A DNA stretch of 64,000 nucleotides, taken from Cellulomonas sp. JZ18 (GTDB taxonomy: Bacteria; Actinomycetota; Actinomycetes; Actinomycetales; Cellulomonadaceae). Numbering within the stretch: the stretch's first letter is position 1; each line of letters begins with the position of its first letter. Location of the stretch: assembly GCF_009720485.1 (NCBI RefSeq), contig NZ_CP045245.1, positions 2,356,001-2,420,000 on the forward strand, given 5' to 3'. This document shows positions 8,344 through 15,655 of the stretch, in pieces. Under the pieces are notes generated by a model that saw only the letters and a list, made by a program, of their open reading frames with translations, did not search any database and had not been told where the DNA came from. A program made the translations under genes and the position numbers.

Positions 8344-10478
8344 ATGCCCCGTCCCGTCCGCCGCGCCGTCGTCGCCGCGGCCCTCACCGGCGCCCTCGCC
8401 CTCCCGGTCGCGACGGCCCAGGCCGCGGCGCCGCGGGCCGCCGTCGCTCCCGGCGTCGCACCCGCCGCCGTCGCACCAGCCGCCGTCGCACCGGCCGCCG
8501 TCGCACCGGCCGCCGTCGCGCCAGCGGACGTCGACACCGGCCTGCTGGGCGACATCACGTTCTCGGTGCCGCCCGGCACCTTCCGGGGCGAGGTGAGCGT
8601 GGCGCTCGGGACCACGGTGGCCGGCGCGCTGGTCCGGTACACCACCGACGGCTCGGCCCCGACGGCCTCCTCCCCGGCGTACTCGGCGCCGCTGCGGCTC
8701 ACCCGCAGCACCGAGGTGCGCGCGCAGGCGTTCGTCGCCGGCGCCCCCACGGGCGCGCCGGGCGCCGCGCAGTACGTCGCCACCGCGGTGTCCGACCCGC
8801 ACGACCTGCCGGTCCTGCTCGTCGACTCGTTCGGCGGCGGCGTGGTGGGCGACGCGTACCACCGGGCCGCGGTCATGGAGTTCCAGCCCGGCGGCGGCAC
8901 CACGTCCCTCGCCGCGGAGCCGACCCTGGTCGGCCGCACCGGGTACCGCCTGCGCGGCCAGTCCAGCCGCATGTTCGACAAGAAGCCGTACCGGCTGGAG
9001 CTGTGGGACGCCGAGGGCGACGACCTGGACCTGCCGTTCTTCGGCATGCCCGCCGAGTCCGACTGGGTCCTGCGCGGGCCCTTCGCGGACAAGTCGCTGG
9101 TCCGCGAGGCGCTCGTCCTCGACATCGGGCGCGAGCTGGGCCTCGACGTCCCGCGGTACCGCTTCGTCGAGGTGTACGTCAACGACGACGCCTCGCCCGT
9201 GGCCGCCGACGACTACCGCGGCGTGTACCTGCTGCTCGAGACGATCAAGAACCAGAAGAACCGGCTCGACCTGAAGAAGCTCGACGCGGACGACGTGAGC
9301 GCCCCGGCGGTCGAGGGGGCTACATCCTCAAGTTCGAGTGGATGGCGACCGAGGGCACGACGCTGCGCTGCACGGGCGCCGCGGCGACCTGCTGGACGGA
9401 CCTCGAGGTGCACGACCCGGACGACCTGGTCCCCGCGCAGCAGCAGTGGATCACGCAGTACGTCCAGCGCGTCCACGACGTCCTGCACGGCCCCGGGCGC
9501 GCCGACCCCGCGACCGGCTACCCGTCGCTGATCGACGTCGACTCCTTCGTCGACCTCGTCGTCGTCAACGAGCTGAGCCGCAACATGGACGCCTACTACC
9601 GCAGCCTCTACCTGTACAAGGACCGCGGCGGGAAGCTGACGGCCGGTCCGCTCTGGGACTACGACCTCACGTTCGGCGTCGGCGGCTTCTTCGGCAACGA
9701 CCAGACGGCCGGCTGGCAGTACCAGCAGACCCGCCAGCCCGTGGCCACCGACTGGTTCACGGTGCTCATGCAGGACCCCGCGTTCACCAACCGGGTGCGG
9801 GCGCGGTGGCAGGAGCTGCGCCGCGGCCCGCTGTCCGACGCGTCGCTGCGCGCGCGGGTCGCGGAGCTCAGCGCGCACGTGGAGGACGCGGCGGGCCGCA
9901 ACGTCCGGCGGTACCCCAACCTGACGACCCGCATGGTGGGGCCGTTCGTCACGTCCACGACGGGCACGTGGCGCGGCCAGGTGCAGGAGGTGCAGGACTG
10001 GGCGCTGCGCCGCGCCGCCTGGCTGGACGGCGCCCAGGCGTGGGGCGCACCGGCGACGCCCGTGCCCACGCCGACGGCGACCGGGCCGACGCCGGGCCCG
10101 ACGACCACGACCGGTCCGACGCCCACGGCCACCGCCACCCGGACCCCCACGCCCACCGCCTCGCCGACCGCCGCACCCGGTGGCTGCACCGCCACGTTCC
10201 GGGTCGTCGCGCGCTGGCAGGGCGGGCTGCAGGGCGAGGTGACGGTGACCGCCGGCGCCACGCCGCTCACCGGCTGGACCGTCGGCATGACGCTGCCGTC
10301 GGGAACGAGCCTGCAGCAGTCGTGGAACGCCACGGTCAGCGGGTCGGGCACGTCCCTGCAGGCGCGCGACGCGGGCTGGAACGGTGCGCTGCGCCCCGGC
10401 GCGTCGACCACGTTCGGGTTCCTCGCCGGCACGTCGACGGGCGACGGCACTCCGACCCTGACCTGCACGGCGCGGTGA
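8344..10478 (+). CDS. Secreted CotH-like kinase with C-terminal CBM2, frameshifted as sequenced
   Basis: Starts at ATG 8344 after a strong GAGGAGG. An N-terminal signal peptide (VVAAALTGALALPVATAQA) leads into an Ala-Pro-Val repeat, a chitobiase/CHB_HEX-like module (YTTDGSAPTASSPAYSAPL), a CotH kinase domain (GQSSRMFDKKPYRLEL, ADKSLVREALV, LWDYDLTFG), a Pro-Thr linker and a family-2 carbohydrate-binding module (ends with AGWNGALRPGASTTFGF and a closing Cys). The frame breaks at the GGGGG run 9315-9319. One more G gives VEGGYILKFEW and a 711-residue protein with both halves intact, so I read this as one gene with a likely base-call error. Spore-coat CotH homologues are atypical protein kinases. 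Cellulose binding is inferred from the CBM2. Confidence 0.8.
8461..8520 (+). repeat. 15-bp tandem repeat (x4) in cotH
   Basis: Four near-identical 15-base units of the form CCGGCCGCCGTCGCA encode repeated AlaValAlaPro-type residues just after the signal peptide of the CotH-like protein. This is a flexible low-complexity linker and a likely site of length variation between strains. Confidence 0.8.
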
Positions 10479-10605
10479 GGGCGGCGTGGTGAGGCCGCAG
10501 GGCGGCGCGGGGTGACCCCGGGCGCCGCGTCCGTCGGGGGCGGGCGCGGCGTCCGGTCACCGGGACGGCTTTGGTCCACGAGCCGGACCGGGCGCACCAT
10601 GGAGC

Positions 10606-11805
10606 GTGCCCACCGCGCTGCTGCTGGAGAACCTCCACCCCCAGGCCCGCCAGATCCTCGAGACCGCCGGCTTCGACGTCGTGACCCGCACGGGTGCCCT
10701 CGACGAGGGCGAGCTCGTCGAGTCCCTCGCGGGCGTCCAGGTGCTCGGGATCCGGTCCAAGACGCACGTCTCGGCGGAGGTCCTCGCCGCTGCGCCGGAC
10801 CTCGAGGTCGTCGGGGCGTTCTGCATCGGCACGAACCAGATCGACCTGCACGCGGCCTCGTCGCGCGGCATCGCCGTGTTCAACGCGCCGTTCTCCAACA
10901 CGCGCTCGGTCGTCGAGATCGCGATCGCCGACATCATCGCCCTCACGCGGCGCCTGACGGTCCTCGACAAGGAGATGCACGCCGGCATCTGGAACAAGTC
11001 GGCCACGGGCTCGCACGAGGTGCGCGGGCGCACCCTCGGCATCATCGGCTACGGGAACATCGGCACGCAGCTGTCCGTCCTGGCCGAGAACCTCGGCATG
11101 TCGGTCGTGTTCTACGACACGGCCGAGAAGCTGGCGCTCGGCAACGCCCGCCGCATGGACACCCTCGACGAGCTGCTCGAGACGGCCGACGTCGTCACGC
11201 TGCACGTCGACGGGCGCTCGGGCAACGCCGGCATGTTCGGTGCGAAGCAGTTCGCCCGGATGCGCCCCGGCTCGATCTTCCTCAACCTCTCGCGCGGCTT
11301 CGTCGTCGACTACGCCGCGCTGCGCGACGCGGTGCTCGCCGGTCACGTCGTCGGTGCGGCCGTCGACGTGTTCCCGGAGGAGCCCAAGCGCAAGGGCGAC
11401 CCGTTCGAGTCCGAGCTGCGCGGCCTGCCGAACGTGATCCTCACCCCGCACACGGGCGGGTCGACCGAGGAGGCGCAGGAGGCGATCGGCCAGTTCGTGG
11501 CGAACAAGATCCGCGACCACCTCGCCACGGGGTCGACGAACCTGTCGGTGAACCTGCCCAACCTGGCGCTCGACCAGCGCCCGGACGCGCACCGCATCGC
11601 GTACCTGCACCGCAACGTGCCCGGCGTCCTCGCCACGATCAACGCGACCCTCGCCGAGCACGGCGTCAACATCGAGGGACAGCTGCTGGCGACGCGCGGC
11701 GAGCTCGGGTACGTGGTCACGGACGTGAGCACGCCGGTCGAGCGGGCGGTGGTCGAGGCCCTCGCCGGTCGACCCGAGTCGCTGCGCCTGCGCCTGCTCT
11801 CCTGA
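10606..11805 (+). CDS. serA: D-3-phosphoglycerate dehydrogenase, short ACT-domain type
   Basis: A 399-residue enzyme that oxidises 3-phosphoglycerate with NAD in the first step of serine synthesis. The nucleotide-binding fold (TLGIIGYGNIGTQLSVLAENLG), catalytic Arg in NLSRGFVVD, Glu in DVFPEEP and His in LTPHTGGST are all present. A C-terminal ACT domain (YLHRNVPGVLATINATLAEHGVNI) suggests feedback by serine, as in the E. coli-like short form. It lacks the longer intervening domain of the mycobacterial SerA. The start is a GTG at 10606; a GGAG is only one base away, so the ribosome site is unclear. The gene ends before a very strong terminator. Confidence 0.93.
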   Translation: MPTALLLENLHPQARQILETAGFDVVTRTGALDEGELVESLAGVQVLGIRSKTHVSAEVLAAAPDLEVVGAFCIGTNQIDLHAASSRGIAVFNAPFSNTRSVVEIAIADIIALTRRLTVLDKEMHAGIWNKSATGSHEVRGRTLGIIGYGNIGTQLSVLAENLGMSVVFYDTAEKLALGNARRMDTLDELLETADVVTLHVDGRSGNAGMFGAKQFARMRPGSIFLNLSRGFVVDYAALRDAVLAGHVVGAAVDVFPEEPKRKGDPFESELRGLPNVILTPHTGGSTEEAQEAIGQFVANKIRDHLATGSTNLSVNLPNLALDQRPDAHRIAYLHRNVPGVLATINATLAEHGVNIEGQLLATRGELGYVVTDVSTPVERAVVEALAGRPESLRLRLLS

Positions 11806-11834
11806 GCGGCGCGGGTCCCGGCAGGCGTTCCGGT

Positions 11835-11879
11835 ACGACGAGGGGCGCGTCACCACGCAGGTGACGCGCCCCTCGTCGT
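11835..11879. terminator. Strong bidirectional terminator, serA / DUF5302
   Basis: A 20-base perfect stem (ending GGGGCGCGTCACC on the left arm) with a five-base loop ACGCA at 11855-11859. It sits between the converging serA and DUF5302 genes. There is no long T run, as is usual in GC-rich actinobacteria. Confidence 0.9.
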
Positions 11880-11907
11880 CGCGCGGACGCCGCGGACCGA
11901 GCGACGG

Positions 11908-12093
11908 TCAGGCGGAGCCGGACTTGCGCTGGAACCGGCGCTGCACCGGACCCGCGGTCTCGGACCCGTGCACGGGACCCGTGTTGCGCGTGCCGTCGGT
12001 CGTCCTGTGGCCCTGGGCCTTCTTGCGCTCGAGCGCCTCGCGGAACCGCGCCTTCGCCTCGTCGCTCGCCGAGGTCGGCCTCTCGTTCGCCAT
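11908..12093 (-). CDS. DUF5302 small basic protein
   Basis: A 61-residue, highly charged, probably disordered protein: MANERPTSASDEAKARFREA, then a Lys/Arg-rich middle and a QRRFQRKSGSA end. This matches the actinobacterial DUF5302 family of unknown function. The ATG at 12093 is chosen because GGAGG lies five bases upstream; a GTG two codons earlier overlaps that ribosome site. It converges on serA at the shared terminator and is about 90 bases downstream of nrdR, so it could be read from the nrdR transcript. Confidence 0.8.
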   Translation of the reverse strand: MANERPTSASDEAKARFREALERKKAQGHRTTDGTRNTGPVHGSETAGPVQRRFQRKSGSA

Positions 12094-12183
12094 GGGCACC
12101 TCCGTGGTCGCTGGGAAGGTCCCAGGGTGACGGACGCAGGCCCCGGCGCACCAGCGCTTAGCGCGGCGCGGTCGCGGGCACGG

Positions 12184-12696
12184 TCAGCGGGCGGCGTCCG
12201 GCGCGGTGCCCGGCGCGGTGCCGGAGGCCGCGCCGTCACGCTCCTGCTGCTCGCGCTCGGCACGCAGGACGGCGATGGCCGACTCGAAGTCGTCGAGCGA
12301 GTCGAACGCCTGGTAGACGCTCGCGAAGCGCAGGTAGGCGACCTCGTCGAGCTCGCGCAGGGGGCCCAGGATGGCCAGCCCGATCTCGTACGCGTCGATC
12401 TCGGCCGAGCCCGCCGAACGGAGCGTCTCCTCGACCTTCTGCGCCAGCAGCGCCAGGTCGTCCTCGCTCACGGGCCGCCCCTGACAGGCCTTGCGCACGC
12501 CGTTGGCGATCTTCTCCCGGCTGAAGGGCTCCGTGGCGCCCGAGCGCTTGACCACCGAGAGGCTCGCCGTCTCCACCGTCGTGAACCGCCGGTGGCAGTT
12601 CGGGCACTGGCGCCGTCGCCGGATCGAGGACCCGTCGTCGGACGTGCGCGAGTCGACGACGCGCGAGTCGGTGTGCCGGCAGAACGGACAGTGCAC
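12184..12696 (-). CDS. nrdR: Transcriptional repressor NrdR
   Basis: A 170-residue zinc-ribbon/ATP-cone repressor that senses nucleotides and shuts off ribonucleotide reductase genes. Zinc ligands are Cys3, Cys6, Cys31 and Cys34 (HCPFC and QCPNC). The ATP-cone follows ([20 protein letters not shown] through [12 protein letters not shown]). It is slightly longer than usual because of an Ala/Gly/Thr/Pro-rich tail ([11 protein letters not shown]). The GTG start at 12696 has GAGAGG six bases upstream. The frame is open upstream to 12942 only through low-complexity GC-rich sequence. Its location beside lexA and the LysM division suppressor is conserved in mycobacteria. Confidence 0.95.
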   Translation of the reverse strand: MHCPFCRHTDSRVVDSRTSDDGSSIRRRRQCPNCHRRFTTVETASLSVVKRSGATEPFSREKIANGVRKACQGRPVSEDDLALLAQKVEETLRSAGSAEIDAYEIGLAILGPLRELDEVAYLRFASVYQAFDSLDDFESAIAVLRAEREQQERDGAASGTAPGTAPDAAR

Positions 12697-12868
12697 GTGA
12701 GACCTCTCGGGAGCGGCGTGACGCGACCGCCGAGTTGCCGGTCGGACGTGGTGACGGTAGGCGGTGGCGAGGACGCCCGCAAGCACGGGCGCCGACACCG
12801 GCGAGCACGGGCGCGGACGCGGCGCGAGCGCGGGCGCGCACGGCCGCGGGCACGGGGCGCGGACGCCA

Positions 12869-12899
12869 CGAGGGCGGCCGTCGACGACGGCCGCCCTCG
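12869..12899 (-). terminator. Hairpin between the LysM gene and nrdR
   Basis: Arms CGAGGGCGGCCGTCG and CGACGGCCGCCCTCG are perfect reverse complements around a single central base, so the real loop would be about five bases. It is placed to end leftward transcripts coming from the LysM gene or from the promoter at 13018-13046, upstream of nrdR. Confidence 0.65.
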
Positions 12900-13005
12900 C
12901 CGGGACGCCCCCGTCCCGCGCGGTACCGACTCGCCACGGCACCGCGATGCAGCACGCCGCGACCGATCGCCGCGGCCCCTCCGGCCGGCCCCCCAGCCTG
13001 CCGAG

Positions 13006-13046
13006 TGAGGTGTGCCTAACCTAGCCGTGCCACCACCGGCCGACAA
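13006..13046 (-). promoter_or_regulatory. DtxR/IdeR-like iron box overlapping a minus-strand promoter
   Basis: TGAGGTGTGCCTAACCTAG (13006-13024) matches 14 of 19 positions of the classical DtxR/IdeR operator TTAGGTTAGGCTAACCTAA. On the minus strand a TTGTCG (13041-13046) and a TAGGTT (13018-13023) are separated by exactly 17 bases, and the box covers the -10. This is what an iron-repressed promoter looks like. The expected start near 13011 points toward the hairpin at 12899-12869 and nrdR. Operator identity is inference. Confidence 0.5.
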
Positions 13047-13089
13047 GCCCGCCCCCGCGCACGACGTACGCGCAGGCGACGACCTGCTC

Positions 13090-13476
13090 TCACGACACCG
13101 GCACCACGACGGTCTGCCCGGCCCGCAGCTTCCCACCGGGCAGCGCGTTCAGCTCGATGAGGCGCAGCACGACGTCACGCACGTCCTCCTCCGGGCCAGC
13201 GACCTGCGCGGCGAGGCCCCACAGCGTGTCGCCCGGGGCCACCACCACGCGCTCGACCTCGAGCGCGGACTGCGGACCGTCGGCGACGGCGGAGCGAGCG
13301 GTGCCGCCCACGCCCAGCGCGAGCCCGACCGCGAGCAGCCACACCACGACCCGACCACGCCGGGTCAGGCGCAGCGGCTCCTGCGCACGACGCACCGTCG
13401 GCGCCCCGTGGACGCGCACCGGGACCCGGCCCCGCCCACCGCTCACCGTCGCCGGTCCGATCGCCATCGCGCTCAT
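13090..13476 (-). CDS. SOS-induced LysM-domain division suppressor (ChiZ/DivS/YneA-like)
   Basis: A 128-residue protein with a basic N-terminus, one membrane segment (VVVWLLAVGLALGVGG) and a C-terminal LysM domain (VVVAPGDTLWGLAAQVAG through GQTVVVPVS). It is divergent from lexA with a LexA box (13496-13511) just upstream. That is the arrangement of ChiZ (Rv2719c) in M. tuberculosis and, functionally, of DivS and YneA, which delay septation during DNA damage. I choose ATG 13476 because GGAGG is eight bases upstream; ATG 13482 is too close to that site. Suppressor function is inferred from context and architecture. Confidence 0.85.
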   Translation of the reverse strand: MSAMAIGPATVSGGRGRVPVRVHGAPTVRRAQEPLRLTRRGRVVVWLLAVGLALGVGGTARSAVADGPQSALEVERVVVAPGDTLWGLAAQVAGPEEDVRDVVLRLIELNALPGGKLRAGQTVVVPVS

Positions 13477-13495
13477 GCCCATGCCCTCCGTCGTC

Positions 13496-13511
13496 TCGAA
13501 CACCTGTTCGT
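13496..13511. promoter_or_regulatory. LexA (SOS) box of the LysM gene
   Basis: TCGAACACCTGTTCGT matches the actinobacterial SOS consensus TCGAAC-N4-GTTCGA in 11 of 12 fixed positions. It lies 20 bases before the ATG of the LysM gene. A TGCTAGAAC extended -10 with TCGACG 18 bases further upstream is a possible minus-strand promoter, with the box downstream of it. Confidence 0.9.
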
Positions 13512-13563
13512 CGAACGTCTGTACGAGTTCTAGCAGAACCCACCGACACCCGTCGAGACACGC

Positions 13564-13604
13564 TCGAACAGATGTTTGATCCGGCACCACCGCGCCCCTA
13601 GGGT
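13564..13604 (+). promoter_or_regulatory. lexA promoter with LexA box
   Basis: TCGAACAGATGTTTGA (13564-13579) is a second SOS box. It overlaps a TTTGAT -35-like hexamer (13575-13580). A TAGGGT -10 (13599-13604) lies 18 bases downstream. This fits autorepression of lexA. The mRNA would carry a leader of about 100 bases before the GTG at 13713. Confidence 0.85.
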
Positions 13605-13712
13605 GGGACGCGTCAGGAAGTGCACCACCGACCACCGACACCCGGCTCCGACCAGCGGGGACGCGGCGGGCGCGGTGGCGAGGCGGTCAGGACCGCAGGA
13701 CCGGGAGGCGCC

Positions 13713-14468
13713 GTGGGCGGGCAGACGACGGGGACGTCGGGGACGGACGTGCAGGACGTCGTCGACGTCACGGCCGCGCTCGCCGCGGGTGCGGGCAGCG
13801 ACGGGCTCACGGCACGTCAGCGCCGGGTCCTGGAGACGATCCGCGTCGCCGTCGAGACGCGCGGCTACCCGCCGAGCATGCGGGAGATCGGCGAGGCGGT
13901 CGGGCTCACCAGCCCCTCGAGCGTCAAGCACCAGCTCACGGCGCTCGAGCGCAAGGGCTACCTGCGCCGGGACCCGCACCGCCCGCGCGCGATCGAGGTC
14001 GTCCAGCCGGACGACGCGCGTCCGGCGCCCACGTCCACCCCGCCCGGCGGCCTGGCGCTCGGCGCCGACGCCCCCGAGCGCGACGGCGCGCCCGCACCGT
14101 CGTACGTCCCGGTGGTCGGACGCATCGCGGCCGGCGGTCCGATCCTGGCCGAGCAGGTCGTCGAGGACGTCTTCCCGCTCCCGCGCCAGCTCGTGGGCGA
14201 CGGCGACCTGTTCCTGCTGCGCGTCGCGGGCGACTCGATGGTCGACGCCGCGATCTGCGACGGGGACTGGGTCGTGGTCCGCCGCCAGCCCGTCGCCGAG
14301 AACGGGGAGATCGTCGCCGCGATGATCGACGGCGAGGCGACGGTGAAGACGCTCAAGCGCGCCGACGGGCACGTCTGGCTGCTGCCGCACAACGCCGCGT
14401 ACGCGCCGATCCTCGGGGACGAGGCGACCGTCCTGGGTCGCGTCGTCAGCGTGCTGCGCAGCCTCTGA
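13713..14468 (+). CDS. lexA: SOS repressor LexA
   Basis: A 251-residue repressor and self-cleaving protease. An N-terminal winged helix ([38 protein letters not shown]) binds SOS boxes. The C-terminal S24 domain carries the Ala-Gly cleavage site in GRIAAGGPI, the nucleophile Ser in [11 protein letters not shown] and the general-base Lys in EATVKTLK. RecA filaments, from recA in this same window, trigger cleavage. GTG 13713 is chosen because GGGAGG is four to five bases upstream; the frame is open further upstream without a better start. A glycine/proline-rich linker joins the two domains. Confidence 0.96.
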   Translation: MGGQTTGTSGTDVQDVVDVTAALAAGAGSDGLTARQRRVLETIRVAVETRGYPPSMREIGEAVGLTSPSSVKHQLTALERKGYLRRDPHRPRAIEVVQPDDARPAPTSTPPGGLALGADAPERDGAPAPSYVPVVGRIAAGGPILAEQVVEDVFPLPRQLVGDGDLFLLRVAGDSMVDAAICDGDWVVVRRQPVAENGEIVAAMIDGEATVKTLKRADGHVWLLPHNAAYAPILGDEATVLGRVVSVLRSL

Positions 14469-14513
14469 GGACGTCGCGGCAGGACGTCACGGGCGCCGTC
14501 ACGGGACTCGCGC

Positions 14514-14568
14514 CGCGGGCCGCGGTGCGGTGCGGGACGGGCGCTCCCGTCCGCGCCTGCGGCCCGCG
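14514..14568. terminator. Bidirectional terminator, lexA / ldh
   Basis: Outer arms CGCGGGCCGC (14514-14523) and GCGGCCCGCG (14559-14568) are perfect complements. They enclose an inner hairpin GGACGGG-CGCT-CCCGTCC. The structure sits between the converging lexA and ldh genes. Confidence 0.75.
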
Positions 14569-14576
14569 TGCCCGCG

Positions 14577-15578
14577 TCAGAAACCGAAGCGGCGCGCGAC
14601 CGACCGGACGGCCTCGGCGGACCGACGCAGCCCCAGCAGCTCGTCGGAGGACATCGGCACCTCCAGGCGCTCGGCGACCCCCGACGCCCCGACGACCGTC
14701 GGCACGCTGAGGCACACGTCGGAGATGCCGAGGTAGCCGTCGAGCAGCGACGAGACCGGGAGGATCCGGCGCTCGTCCTTGAGGACCGCCTCGATGATGC
14801 GCGAGCCGGCGAGCGCGATCGCGTAGTTCGTCGCGCCCTTGCCCTCGATGATCCGGTACGCGGACTCCACGACCTCGCGCGCGATCGCGTCACGCACCTC
14901 GCTCGTCAGCGGCCCGTGGCCGGCCACGCCCGGCCACTCGAGCAGCGGCACCGCGCCGATCGACGCGGAGCTCCACAGCGGCAGCTCGCTGTCACCGTGC
15001 TCCCCCGCCACGTACGCGTGGACGTTCTGCACGGCGACGCCCGTGTGCCGGGCGATGAGGTAGCGCAGGCGGGAGGAGTCCAGCACGGTCCCGGAGCCGA
15101 ACAGCTGCGTCGGCGGCAGGCCCGAGATCTGCAGGGCCGCGTACGTGACCACGTCGACCGGGTTCGTCACCATGACGTGGACGGCGTTCGGAGCGACCTC
15201 CACGACGCCCGGCAGGACCTTGCGCACGAGCGAGATCGTCGCCTCGGCGAGGTCGAGGCGGGACTGGCCCGGCCGCTGCTTGGCCCCCGCGGTGAAGACC
15301 ACGACGTCGCAGTCGCTGAGGACCGCGACGTCGTCGGAGCCGACGACCTCGGCCATGGACATGAACTGGATGCCGTGGCTGAGGTCGAGGACCTCGGCGT
15401 CCACCTTCTGCCGGTTGACGTCGAGCAGTGCCACGGTGCGCGCCGCACCGCGCATGAGGGCGGCGTACGCCATCGTCGACCCGACTGCCCCCGCGCCGAC
15501 GATGCCGACCTTCGAGGTCCGGCGCTGCGGCGTCGGGACGGCGAGCGTGGCGTCGTCGCCCTCGATGTCCTGCGTCAT
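14577..15578 (-). CDS. ldh: L-lactate dehydrogenase
   Basis: A 333-residue NAD-dependent enzyme that interconverts pyruvate and L-lactate. The dinucleotide fold (KVGIVGAGAVGSTMAYA), the specificity loop AKQRPGQSRLDL with Gln rather than the Arg of malate dehydrogenases, NPVDVVTYA, and the catalytic His in VAGEHGDSELPLW identify LDH over MDH. The ATG at 15578 is preceded by GAGGGGAA. It lies downstream of the DinG-like helicase gene on the same strand with a 77-base gap, and could have its own promoter. Allosteric control by fructose-1,6-bisphosphate is possible but not readable here. Confidence 0.92.
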   Translation of the reverse strand: MTQDIEGDDATLAVPTPQRRTSKVGIVGAGAVGSTMAYAALMRGAARTVALLDVNRQKVDAEVLDLSHGIQFMSMAEVVGSDDVAVLSDCDVVVFTAGAKQRPGQSRLDLAEATISLVRKVLPGVVEVAPNAVHVMVTNPVDVVTYAALQISGLPPTQLFGSGTVLDSSRLRYLIARHTGVAVQNVHAYVAGEHGDSELPLWSSASIGAVPLLEWPGVAGHGPLTSEVRDAIAREVVESAYRIIEGKGATNYAIALAGSRIIEAVLKDERRILPVSSLLDGYLGISDVCLSVPTVVGASGVAERLEVPMSSDELLGLRRSAEAVRSVARRFGF

Positions 15579-15655
15579 GGCAGCTGGTTCCCCTCGTCAC
15601 GGGCACGGTGCGCGCGGGACGCACCGGCCCGGCGGACACGTCCCACCCGGCGAGG

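Larger units (their letters stand above)
12697..13089. other. Gene-free 393-base stretch between the LysM gene and nrdR
   Basis: No coding region is supported here. On the minus strand it holds, in order, a promoter-like pair (TTGTCG 13041-13046, TAGGTT 13018-13023), an iron-box-like sequence (13006-13024), about 110 bases of unremarkable GC-rich sequence, a 15-base-stem hairpin (12869-12899), and then the nrdR leader. The arrangement would fit a short non-coding transcript or a regulated nrdR leader. Confidence 0.5.

Noticed and set aside
8461..8520. Short repeat units as a possible CRISPR or mobile-element trace
   Set aside because: The units are contiguous, in frame and encode a linker. 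There are no spacers, terminal repeats or transposase genes anywhere in the window.
9315..9319. Programmed frameshifting in cotH
   Set aside because: There is no slippery heptamer with a downstream pseudoknot-like element. The same one-base loss in G/C runs recurs in unrelated genes, so an error is more likely.
12697..12942. N-terminal extension of NrdR to 12942
   Set aside because: The extra residues are Arg/Pro/Ala low complexity and cross the terminator-like hairpin. NrdR begins with the zinc ribbon at GTG 12696, which has a ribosome site.
13012..13533. Plus-strand open frame opposite the LysM gene, starting inside the iron box
   Set aside because: His/Arg-rich shadow translation with no ribosome site. 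It is antisense to a conserved gene, so the iron box was assigned to the minus-strand promoter instead.
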